A DNA stretch of 30,261 bases, taken from positions 1 to 30,261 of the forward strand of contig CBDUVZ010000021.1 in the NCBI GenBank assembly GCA_965370805.1, given 5' to 3'. This stretch comes from CBDUVZ01 sp965370805 (GTDB lineage: Bacteria > Hydrothermota > Tepidihabitantia > Tepidihabitantales > Tepidihabitantaceae). Numbering within the stretch: the first letter of the stretch is position 1; each line of letters begins with the position of its first letter. The notes under the pieces were generated by a model that was given only the letters and a program-made list of their open reading frames with translations, made no database searches and was not told the DNA's origin. This document shows, piece after piece, positions 7,130 to 13,727 of this stretch. The translations under genes were made by a program, and so were the position numbers.

Positions 7130-7988
7130 AGCCACGGCCAAGATGTGCTACAAGGGCTTTCGGGCCTTTGCCCCGCTCTTCAGTTTCCTTGCCGAACTCG
7201 GGCTGTGCGTTGCCAGTGACTTCAGGAATGGAGATGTGCCGGCCGGCGTCGGCGTCGAACGGCAACTGACGTATGCTCATAGGCTCCTGACCTCACTGGG
7301 CAAGCGGCTGCGCTACTTCCGGAGCGACTCGGCCGGCTATCAGGCCGAGGTCATCAACACCTGCCACAAGCTGGGTGTGAAGTTCACGATCACGGCGGAC
7401 CGTGATGCGGCGGTAAAGGCAATAATCAAGAGGGTCGCCCGAGAGAGCGGGTGGATTCGACTCTTCGATCAGGACGGCGAGCGGACTGACCGGGAGTACA
7501 AGACCGCGGTCCACTGCATGGAGAAGACCGAGGCTTTCACACTCGTCATCCAGCGGCGGCCGAATCCGAAACCGGACCTGTTTCAGCCTGAACCCTACCG
7601 CTACTATGTGATTGCGACGAGTGACTACGAGCGTAACTCGCAGGAGATCATCTGGTTTCACAACGGGCGGGGGAATGCGGAGAACTACAACAAGGAGATC
7701 AAAAGCGGATTCGGGATGGATTACATGCCGTGTCAGAGCATCAGAGCGAATACCGTCTAGCTTGAGGTCGGCGTGCTGGCGCATAACCTGGCGGTGGCGG
7801 TAAAGCGACTGCTCCTGGGTGGCGAGTGGGTGACGAAGACGATTGGTACGCTCCGCTGGGAGCTCATTTCCATCGCCGGCAAAGTGGTGTGGCACGGCCG
7901 GTGGCTGTGGTTGCGGGTCGCAGCCCGCCACTATGAGTTGCTGACGGCTATCCGAGACCGGCTGAGACTACTTCTGGCACCCACCTGA

Positions 7989-8511
7989 ACTGCTGACTGA
8001 CGGTCCGCACCGGCCGCTGATTCCCGAAACCATTACTGGCGCTACACCGACTTGCCCTCACACCGCTTGGAGTGACGGGGACACATTACCTATCTGGGGC
8101 AATGGGGACGCCGCCCATTTCAGTTAACCCGAGTCGCGTCAAGGGCAGCAGGGAAGCGATGCCGTAGCCTCACGCCATACGCTGCACGCCGGATGCCAAC
8201 AATGAGGCATCGCCCTTACCCTCCACCGTCCAAGGAAGAGGGAACATGGAGCGGCGGGCGGGTCAGGTTGGGGTCGCTGGGTTGACGGCGTCCCAGCGTT
8301 CGAATACGAACCCGGCAAGCCGGCGCAGAAGTGCGGGGCGAAATGGGGACAGCGGCTATTTCTTTTGGGGATGGTCGCGGCATGACAAGAAGCCCGACCA
8401 TTCGGCAGGCACTGAGGAGAAGGCCGACGGCTCACCGATTCTAGATTAGTGCGCTGTCAGCTTCCGGCGGTCAGGCGGCCGCGGTCGGGTCTCTCAGCGG
8501 CGCCAGGCCGG
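7989..8511. other. gene-poor stretch of repeats between the IS and the retropepsin-like gene
   Basis: No gene supported. In order it holds the IS right end (to 8080), GGGGACAC at 8077-8084, GGGGAC at 8103-8108, the 20-bp repeat (8138-8157), a CTCACGCCATACGCTGCACG word (8171-8190), the first 91-bp direct repeat (8248-8338) and GGGGACAG at 8345-8352. Small open frames here are translations of these repeats. Confidence 0.6.
8248..8338 (-). repeat. 91-bp direct repeat, copy A
   Basis: About 90% identical, with one 1-nt gap, to 9279-9370 in the same orientation. On the minus strand it reads LAGFVFERWDAVNPATPT then stop, the C-terminus of the unknown gene at 9295-9899. Copy A is thus a detached gene end with its 3' flank. 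Confidence 0.75.
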
Positions 8512-8934
8512 TCACTTCGTCGCCGTCTCGGGCCTCGGAACGAGAACAACCTTTCGCTCCCATTCGCGGAACTCCACGCTGAAGCGGTCGAACACGCCCT
8601 TTCTGCCGAGAAGCGGCGGCACTTCCTCAATCAGCGCCCAGCCAATCTCGCAGTCGAACGTCGTCGAGCCTAACGACATTCTGACTTGTCGACGGACGAC
8701 CGCTACCTTGCCTTCGCCGATGCCCGCCAGTTCTTCGATGTCGCTCCTCTGCAGGTCGAGTCCGAGCGCCTCGCCAATAGACCTCGGAATCAGCGTCACG
8801 TCGGCCCCGGAATCAATGTAGGGGAAGAATACGACCGTTCTGGCTTCGTGCTGGAGGATGACCCTCGCCACCGGTCGGAATACCGTCTCGCCTCGTGCGG
8901 TCTCCTGCCGGTAGTCGAACTCGACCCGGCTCAC
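8512..8934 (-). CDS. retropepsin-like aspartic protease
   Basis: A 140-residue single-domain product with the catalytic loop Y-I-D-S-G-A-D (D41-S-G-A44), then VTLIPRSIGEALGLDL. A second conserved segment, PPLLGRKGVFDRFSVEF, lies at 107-122. This is the layout of prokaryotic retropepsin-like proteins, which act as homodimers, each giving one Asp. There is no signal peptide, so it should be cytoplasmic. The substrate is unknown. The GTG start (8934) overlaps the stop of the DUF5678 gene by 4 nt (GTGA), so the pair is translated together. Similar small gene pairs are widespread in bacteria and archaea, but I know of no assigned function. Confidence 0.75.
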   Translation of the reverse strand: MSRVEFDYRQETARGETVFRPVARVILQHEARTVVFFPYIDSGADVTLIPRSIGEALGLDLQRSDIEELAGIGEGKVAVVRRQVRMSLGSTTFDCEIGWALIEEVPPLLGRKGVFDRFSVEFREWERKVVLVPRPETATK

Positions 8935-9128
8935 AGCACGAGAATCTCGCCTTTGGGGACCTTGGCCAGCGCCGGTTCCACGCCGGGCCGTTTCTTCCTG
9001 GCCTGCTCAAGGACGAGCCGGGCATTGTCGCCGCTGGCAATGACCTCGTCTTCGACAATGGCAATCCACTCGCCAGCATACTCGGTCAGTTCATGGGTTA
9101 TGTAGAAGCTATAGGCTTTGCCGTTCAT
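8931..9128 (-). CDS. DUF5678-family small protein
   Basis: A 65-residue product. The core YAGEWIAIVEDEVIASGDNA, followed by RLVLEQARKKRPG and ending VPKGEILVL, matches the DUF5678 pattern (Y-x-G-x-W-hA, then a helix, then P-x-h-h-V-P). The function of this domain is not established. It is first in a two-gene operon with the retropepsin-like gene, overlapping by 4 nt. It has no ribosome site: the ATG (9128-9126) sits only 5 nt after a good -10 box, so the mRNA is probably leaderless. A regulator or substrate of the protease is the simplest guess; that is inference only. Confidence 0.75.
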   Translation of the reverse strand: MNGKAYSFYITHELTEYAGEWIAIVEDEVIASGDNARLVLEQARKKRPGVEPALAKVPKGEILVL

Positions 9129-9133
9129 ACTCT

Positions 9134-9161
9134 ATTATCTGCCGCGCCGGGAGAAAGTCAA
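9134..9161 (-). promoter_or_regulatory. promoter of DUF5678-retropepsin pair (leaderless type)
   Basis: On the minus strand: TTGACT (9161-9156), 16-bp spacer, GATAAT (9139-9134), then AGAGT and the ATG. The expected +1 falls on or next to the A of ATG. Confidence 0.7.
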
Positions 9162-9278
9162 TGGGGGCCCGGAATACAACACAAAGTCACAAAGGGTGCA
9201 AACCTACGACAGAGCGTCTCCATAGCATGTTGACGAGCGGCATGGATATTCCCTCTTCCTTGAACGGGAGAGGGAATA

Positions 9279-9370
9279 GGAGCGGTTGGGCGGGTCAGGT
9301 TGGGGTCGCCGGATTGATGGCGTCCCAGCGTTCGAACACGAACCCGGCAAGTTGGCGCAGGAGTGCGAGG
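9279..9370 (-). repeat. 91-bp direct repeat, copy B
   Basis: Partner of 8248-8338. This copy is still joined to the gene it came from and supplies that gene's last codons, stop (9295-9297) and 3' flank. Confidence 0.75.
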
Positions 9371-9899
9371 TCGTGCCAGCGCCGGGTAACGACGGAGAGC
9401 AGGTAATCCAGCTTCTGCAACCGCTCAGGTGAACCAGGCCGGGTGGAGAGCCGGCAATTCTGATGAAGGCCGGGATGAAGCCGCGGTAGTTGCCAAGGTT
9501 GCTGCCAGTAATGCCTGCAGCCTCAAGCAGTTTCACGGCACCAGCAATCACCGGCTCGGACAGCTTCAGGTACTCGTCGAGTTGCTTGCGTTCGATTGCG
9601 TCTTCTTGTCGGCACATGTTCCAGTCGGTCAGAAGCCGGCGTCGGGCTGAGCCGAACATCACCTTGCGGGCGTGTTCCTTATCGGGCAGCCAGTCGAGCT
9701 CGCCCTCTTTTTCCATGTCACAGAACAGGTCGCTGACTCTGGCTTGAAGGCATTCGGCAGCCTGGGTCGGGACTGCCCGTGTGTCGGCCCAGGTTCGGGC
9801 CCGGGCAAGACGCTTGCCCCGGGCCTTTTCGGTTTTGTGCCGCGTGGCGAGAAGGACGCGGAATACCCTGCGGCCGAACAGCACTGATGCCTGGCGCAC
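9295..9899 (-). pseudogene. unknown protein gene with a frameshift
   Basis: I do not recognise the family. One minus-strand frame gives coding-like sequence from about 9899 to about 9440 (EKEGELDWLPDKEHARKVMF, LLTDWNMCRQEDAIERKQLD, LLEAAGITGSNLGNYRGFIP). Near 9430-9440 the sense moves to the next frame, SPERLQKLDYLLSVVTRRWH then DLALLRQLAGFVFERWDAIN, and stops at 9295. The shifted part is well-formed protein and is conserved in copy A at 8248-8338, so the frameshift is real decay or a sequencing error. The start is uncertain: ATG 9716 and the far upstream codon near 9899 are both possible. Composition suggests a soluble helical protein. Confidence 0.5.
9798..9837 (+). terminator. possible intrinsic terminator (plus strand)
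   Basis: GGCCCGGGCAAG (9798-9809), 3-nt loop, CTTGCCCCGGGCC (9813-9825) with one bulged C, then TTTTCGGTTTT. The hairpin is strong, but no plus-strand gene ends just upstream and it lies inside a minus-strand open frame. It may be chance or may insulate ruvX. Confidence 0.35.
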
Positions 9900-9967
9900 C
9901 TGGCGGTTTCCGCTTTGGTCATTGGGGCGTGGTCGTTTCCTGCCCTGGCGGTTTCCGCACCCGAAGC

Positions 9968-9995
9968 TTTACACCAACCGTCCTGTCTCTACACT
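9968..9995 (+). promoter_or_regulatory. promoter of ruvX-mltG (leaderless type)
   Basis: TTTACA (9968-9973), 16-bp spacer, TACACT (9990-9995), then 6 nt and the ruvX ATG at 10002. No Shine-Dalgarno sequence precedes this ATG, in keeping with a leaderless start. Confidence 0.6.
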
Positions 9996-10001
9996 TGTCC
10001 A

Positions 10002-10454
10002 ATGGGCCGGATTCTATGTCTTGATGTCGGCGAGAAGCGCACCGGCGTGGCCGTCACCGACGAACTGCAGATTATCGCCCGCGGCCTGCCGACCATCCAT
10101 CACGACGGCAGCCGGCAGTTGCTCGAAGCGGTCAGCCGGCTCCTCACCGAGCAGGACATCGAGCGCATCGTCGTCGGTCTGCCCCTGAGCCTGAGCGGCA
10201 AGCCGTCCACCCGTTCCGAATCCATCCGGCGGTTCGCCGGGAAACTCGGCAGGGCAACGAAACTCCCAATCGACCTGTTCGATGAGAGCCTGTCCACGGT
10301 CCGGGCCAACGAAGTTCTTGAACAGACCTACGGCCGCCCGAAGGCCCGGACGAAACGCCCGGGAACCGGCACGAGCAAATCCCGCCGGGTGGCGGTGGAC
10401 CGGATCGCGGCAACTATCATCCTCCAAGACTTCCTCGCGGAGAGAAACGGCTAG
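10002..10454 (+). CDS. ruvX: Holliday junction resolvase-like / pre-16S rRNA nuclease RuvX (YqgF)
   Basis: YqgF-family RNase H-fold protein; in E. coli it matures the 5' end of 16S rRNA. The 150-residue product has LDVGEKRTGVAVTDE at 6-20 with the first catalytic Asp, IVVGLPLSLSGKPSTRSE, and DLFDESLST with the second acidic site. Near the end come the basic patch and AVDRIAATIILQDFL, where the conserved D of D-x-x-A-A is present. ATG 10002 is chosen because family homology begins there and a promoter sits at leaderless distance; the open frame upstream is not conserved. The gene is followed directly, with no spacer, by mltG. Confidence 0.9.
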   Translation: MGRILCLDVGEKRTGVAVTDELQIIARGLPTIHHDGSRQLLEAVSRLLTEQDIERIVVGLPLSLSGKPSTRSESIRRFAGKLGRATKLPIDLFDESLSTVRANEVLEQTYGRPKARTKRPGTGTSKSRRVAVDRIAATIILQDFLAERNG

Positions 10455-11471
10455 ATGCGCCACCGGATGCTTCACGCCCGACGCTTGACGCTGAACGCTT
10501 CACGCATTCGGCATTCGACATTCGACATTCGGCGTTTCCTTCCGCTCCTGCTCCTGCTGTCACTCGCCTGCCCGTCCGGCTCCGGCCGGGAAGTCGAGGT
10601 CTCGATTCCGCCGGGCCTCTCGACTTCCGCAATCGGCGATACCCTCAAGGCCTATGGCGTTATCGACAACACCGTCAAGTTCAGGTTCCTCGCCCGGGCT
10701 CTCGGGTTCGACCGGAGGCTGCGCTACGGCCGCTACACTTTCAACCGGAACACCGAAGAGCTCACGGTGCTCCGTGCCTTGACCGAGCAGGGCCGAACCT
10801 CGACCCTCATCACTGTCCCGGAGGGCTACCGACTCACGCAGATTGCCGAACTACTCGAAGAGAACGGCATCTGTGACGTCCCGGGCTTCATGGCCGCGTG
10901 CCGGGACCGGGTCCTGCTGAGCGGTCTCAACGTGCCGCACGGCTCGGCCGAAGGCTACCTGTTCCCGGATACCTACGATTTCGAACTGGATTCAGACCCG
11001 GCCGACATCGTCCGGCGGATGGCGCGCCGTTTCTTCAAGGTCTACGATAACCTGAAACAGAATGCCGACCCGCCGCTCGACGATACGGAAACGGTCATCC
11101 TTGCGTCGATTGTCGAACGGGAAGCAATCCTGCCCGGGGAATTCCCCGCGATCGCCGGTGTCTTCCTCAACCGGCTCCGCCGCGGCCATCGGCTTCAGTC
11201 CTGTGCCACAGTGCAGTACGTCCTTCCGCAGTACCGGACGAAGCTCACAATCAAAGACACGAAGACAGACTCGCCCTACAACACCTACATCCACCAGGGC
11301 CTGCCGCCCGGCCCGATATCAAGTCCCGGCCGCCGGGCTCTGCGCGCGGCCCTGAAGCCCGCCCGGACCGAGTATCTCTTCTTCGTAGCCAACGGCGACG
11401 GCAGTCACACTTTCTCCCGCACGTCGCGCGAGCACGAAGCCGCACGGCGTCGCATCCGCCGCGGCGGGTAG
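10455..11471 (+). CDS. mltG: endolytic transglycosylase MltG (YceG)
   Basis: Cuts nascent peptidoglycan strands in the periplasm and so sets glycan chain length. Of 338 residues, the LysM-like/YceG body begins near residue 45. Catalytic signatures are EGYLFPDTYDF (166-176) and ILASIVEREA (215-224), in which E221 matches the catalytic Glu of E. coli MltG. GLPPGPISSPG near the C-terminus is also characteristic. A hydrophobic segment (LPLLLLLSLAC, 29-39) gives a signal anchor or weak lipobox. The first 27 residues are encoded by a dispersed repeat (10470-10536) and supply the basic n-region; the true start might be elsewhere. The ATG abuts the ruvX stop (TAGATG). Confidence 0.88.
   Translation: MRHRMLHARRLTLNASRIRHSTFDIRRFLPLLLLLSLACPSGSGREVEVSIPPGLSTSAIGDTLKAYGVIDNTVKFRFLARALGFDRRLRYGRYTFNRNTEELTVLRALTEQGRTSTLITVPEGYRLTQIAELLEENGICDVPGFMAACRDRVLLSGLNVPHGSAEGYLFPDTYDFELDSDPADIVRRMARRFFKVYDNLKQNADPPLDDTETVILASIVEREAILPGEFPAIAGVFLNRLRRGHRLQSCATVQYVLPQYRTKLTIKDTKTDSPYNTYIHQGLPPGPISSPGRRALRAALKPARTEYLFFVANGDGSHTFSRTSREHEAARRRIRRGG
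10470..10536 (+). repeat. dispersed word repeat inside the 5' end of mltG
   Basis: ACGCTTGACGCTGAACGCTT is followed by CATTCGGCATTCGACATTCG and a further unit. The first word recurs at 12794-12828 and, more diverged, at 8171-8193; the CATTCG word recurs at 27971-28011. Confidence 0.65.
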
Positions 11472-11491
11472 GCCCCAACTGCGAAACACAA

Positions 11492-12790
11492 TCACCCAAC
11501 CCGGCCCGGCTTCAGGTAGTCCAGGGCCTCGCCCGCAAGGTAAGACGAACCGGCCACGACTATCGGCTTTCTGCCCCCGGACAGTTGGCGAGCACGCTCG
11601 ATAGCCGGACCGATGCTCTCTGCGTCCGAGTAGGGTATTCCGAGCCGACCGAAAACGCGCCTGAGCCTGGTCAGTTCCGCGGCCCGTGGGGACTCGGGCC
11701 GGACCAGCACCGCCCGCTCAACCCAGGGCGCCAGCGGTCTCACCGTCCGGGCAATCAGCTTGCCGCGCAGCGACCCGTACACCAGCACCACTTTCTGCTT
11801 CAGGTGTTCGGCAATCATCCGGGCCAGCGCCTGTCCTGAGTCGGGATTGTGACAGGAATCAACGACCAGCGCCGGCTTCCGCTCCACAACCTGACACCGG
11901 GCTGGAATCGCCACCTGCCGGAGTCCCCGTGTCACACAGGGCAACTGAATGCGCCTGTCCTCCTGCGCCAGGAGCCCAAGCACAGTGAGCGCGGTCGCGC
12001 AGTTCTCGACCTGGTGTCGTCCCGGAAGCGGCAACCGGACGCGACCCGTACCCAGGTCGCAATGCACCAAGAAACCGATTCTAGTTTCGGTCTGACCCAC
12101 ATCCCGGGTCCGCGCGCGCGAACCCGCGGGCACATGAACGGCACCCGTCAGTCCCGCACGACGAACGAGCTCCCGGGCGGCAGCGGGAACTTGGCGACCG
12201 ACGACCACCGGCCGACCCGAACGCATTATCCCCGCTTTCTCCTTCGCAATCCGGGCCAGCGAATTGCCGAGCACCCGGATATGGTCGAAGCCGATCCTGG
12301 TGATAACCGACACGTCCGGCTCGACCAGGTTGGTCGCATCGAGCCGGCCTCCGAGCCCGACTTCCAGAACCGCATACTCGACCTTCCGGCGGGCGAAAAG
12401 GTCGAACGCGAACGCGGCCGTCAACTCGAAGTAGCTGACCGCCTGCCTTTTCACCAGCGGGACGAACCGCTCCACCTGCCGGGCGAATGTCTGCCTGGAT
12501 ACCGCCGAGCCGTCCAACTGGATTCGCTCCCTCACCGTGCTGACGTGGGGGGACACGAACATCCCGGTCCGCGTTCCGCACGCCCGCAGCGCCGCTTCGA
12601 GCATGTAGCAGACTGACCCCTTGCCCTTGGTTCCGGCGACAAGCACGACTCGCCGGAGTCGGTGCTGCGGATTTCCGGCCAGCCGCAGCAGGTTCCGGAT
12701 GTCGTCGAGCTTGAATTCATTCCGGGGCCTGGCTAGCTTCTCGTAATTGACCAGGCTGTCGAGGAATGAAAGCGCGTCGGCGTACTTCAC
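11492..12790 (-). CDS. folC: bifunctional folylpolyglutamate/dihydrofolate synthase FolC
   Basis: Mur-ligase-fold enzyme adding glutamate to (dihydro)folate with ATP. The P-loop is GTKGKGS at residues 53-59 (usual form GTNGKGS). Downstream are YFELTAAFAFDLFA, LEVGLGGRLDATN, FDHIRVLGNSLARIAKEKAG (family: D-H-x-x-x-L-G-x-T) and VVDSCHNPDSG (family D-G/S-x-H-N-P). Length is 432 residues from the GTG at 12790. I prefer that GTG to an ATG 60 nt upstream because homology begins at KYADALSFLDSLVNYEK, the upstream codons are repeat sequence, and the GTG overlaps the stop of the small ORF by 4 nt (GTGA). It is last in the lipid A operon and converges on mltG, with 20 bp between them. Confidence 0.88.
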   Translation of the reverse strand: MKYADALSFLDSLVNYEKLARPRNEFKLDDIRNLLRLAGNPQHRLRRVVLVAGTKGKGSVCYMLEAALRACGTRTGMFVSPHVSTVRERIQLDGSAVSRQTFARQVERFVPLVKRQAVSYFELTAAFAFDLFARRKVEYAVLEVGLGGRLDATNLVEPDVSVITRIGFDHIRVLGNSLARIAKEKAGIMRSGRPVVVGRQVPAAARELVRRAGLTGAVHVPAGSRARTRDVGQTETRIGFLVHCDLGTGRVRLPLPGRHQVENCATALTVLGLLAQEDRRIQLPCVTRGLRQVAIPARCQVVERKPALVVDSCHNPDSGQALARMIAEHLKQKVVLVYGSLRGKLIARTVRPLAPWVERAVLVRPESPRAAELTRLRRVFGRLGIPYSDAESIGPAIERARQLSGGRKPIVVAGSSYLAGEALDYLKPGRVG

Positions 12791-12957
12791 AGGACGCTTG
12801 ACGCAATACGCTCCACGCGCGACGCCCGAGACGTCAGGCACCCGGCGCAAAGCGTGAGGCGTATCGCGTCAGACGTGAAGCATTCAGCGCACGCCCAGGG
12901 ATGGGCCGCAGCCGCTGCAATCGCCACCGACACCACCACCATGACGGTTCTCTTCAT
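12787..12957 (-). CDS. small secreted cysteine-containing ORF between lpxA and folC
   Basis: A 56-codon ORF that a length filter would miss. The sequence begins MKRTVMVVVSVAIAAAAAHP and continues WACAECF, giving a textbook signal peptide (basic n-region, Val/Ala core, A-x-A cleavage site near residue 24). The mature part has cysteines at 26, 37 and 40. The ribosome site AGGAGGAG (12968-12961) is among the best in the window. The ATG overlaps the lpxA stop (TAATG), and its own TGA overlaps the folC GTG (GTGA), so it sits fully inside the translational relay. The second half (from codon ~28) is made of dispersed repeat words, so the protein may be a truncated secreted protein or a coupling cistron. 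Function unknown. Confidence 0.55.
   Translation of the reverse strand: MKRTVMVVVSVAIAAAAAHPWACAECFTSDAIRLTLCAGCLTSRASRVERIASSVL
12800..12870. repeat. 19-bp inverted repeat around the folC start region
   Basis: GACGCAATACGCTCCACGC (12800-12818) pairs with GCGTGAGGCGTATCGCGTC (12852-12870), 16 of 19 positions, around a 33-nt loop. It lies within the small ORF, starting 10 bp upstream of the folC GTG, and could fold in the mRNA. Confidence 0.6.
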
Positions 12958-13727
12958 TACTCCTCCTCGGGATCCGAAACACCCTGGCGGAGTTCGATAC
13001 CCCGCCGGCTTGACTCTGCGAAATCCGTCAATGTCCGGAGTTGACTGCGGCCCGTCGTCGCACCCGGAATGAGTTCCGACTCAATCCGGTCCAAAGCCTG
13101 GCTCAGGTTCAACCCGGAACGGTAGATGATGCGGAACGCCTGTTTCAGCACGTCCACTGTCGTATCGGGAATCCCGGCCCGCCGCAGGCCGACGACGTTC
13201 AATCCCCGCACCCGGCATGGCCGGCCGCCGGCGATAACGTAGGGCGGAATGTCCTTGTTCACGTACGAGCACGCGCCGACCATCGCCAGCTCGCCGACCC
13301 GGCAGAACTGGTGCACACCGACCAGCCCGCCGATGTTCGCCCGGTCCCCGACCTGCACGTGCCCGCCGAGTTGGACCCCGTTAGTCAGCGTGCAGCCGTT
13401 TCCAACCCGGCAGTTGTGAGCAATGTGAACGTAAGCCATCACGTAGTTGTCACTGCCGATAACGGTGTTCGTGCCGGCACCGACCGAACGATGCACGGTC
13501 GCGTATTCGAAGAACGCATTGCCCGAGCCGATTGCCACGCCGGTCGCCTCACCCCGATAGCCCCGGTCCATCGGTTCGCTGCCGACAACCACGCCGGTCG
13601 CAAACCGGCAGCCTTCACCGACCTGCACCCGGCCGGTGAATCGGCAGAACGGACCGACCTCGGTCTGCTCACCGAAAGCAACTTCAGGACCCACCAGCGC
13701 GGTCGGGTCCACCGCCACTCTGCCCAT
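12957..13727 (-). CDS. lpxA: UDP-N-acetylglucosamine O-acyltransferase LpxA
   Basis: First step of lipid A synthesis: transfers a 3-hydroxyacyl chain from ACP to UDP-GlcNAc in the cytoplasm. The 256-residue product has left-handed beta-helix hexapeptide repeats from the N-terminus to ~180, including YVHIAHNCRVGNGC with H101 and H104, H104 being the counterpart of catalytic H125 of E. coli. GGLVGVHQFCRVGELAMVGA and IPPYVIAGGRPCRVRGLNVV are typical. The helical C-terminal domain (KQAFRIIYRSGLNLSQAL) is present. Length is normal. The ATG overlaps the fabZ stop by 1 nt (TGATG). Confidence 0.95.
   Translation of the reverse strand: MGRVAVDPTALVGPEVAFGEQTEVGPFCRFTGRVQVGEGCRFATGVVVGSEPMDRGYRGEATGVAIGSGNAFFEYATVHRSVGAGTNTVIGSDNYVMAYVHIAHNCRVGNGCTLTNGVQLGGHVQVGDRANIGGLVGVHQFCRVGELAMVGACSYVNKDIPPYVIAGGRPCRVRGLNVVGLRRAGIPDTTVDVLKQAFRIIYRSGLNLSQALDRIESELIPGATTGRSQLRTLTDFAESSRRGIELRQGVSDPEEE

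Larger units (their letters stand above)
5362..7988 (+). pseudogene. IS1380-family transposase, split by an insertion and carrying a nonsense codon
   Basis: Left part 5362-5810 and right part 7130-7988 join into one transposase once the nested IS and one 15-bp repeat are removed. The left part has LPFKLGVTSETITSRSGLAV, GIQPEEYVMPLALMLSGGGR and TLDTDATLIETEK, the last carrying the first DDE aspartate. The right part has YFRSDSAGYQAEVI (second Asp region) and GRGNAENYNKEIKSGFGMD (Glu). A second lesion is the TAG at 7758-7760, where homologues have an aromatic residue, between RANTV and LEVGVLAHNLAVAVKR. The start is GTG 5362 behind a GGAG site; a TTCACCC/GGGTGAA inverted repeat (5330-5346) lies just before that site. 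The gene is dead twice over. Confidence 0.8.
5217..8080 (+). mobile_element. IS1380-like insertion sequence, interrupted by a second IS
   Basis: Proposed ends: CCCCGCAGTCCGAAGCGGT at 5217-5235, matched in inverse orientation by ACCGCTTGGAGTGACGGGG at 8062-8080 (13 of 19). Removing the nested element and one 15-bp duplicate leaves about 1545 bp, close to the usual size of IS1380-family elements. The split transposase lies between these ends. I see no identical short target duplication outside them, so the exact ends are provisional. Confidence 0.5.

Noticed and set aside
8246..8449. Plus-strand 67-codon ORF
   Set aside because: It is simply a translation of the 91-bp direct repeat and a GGGGACAG word.
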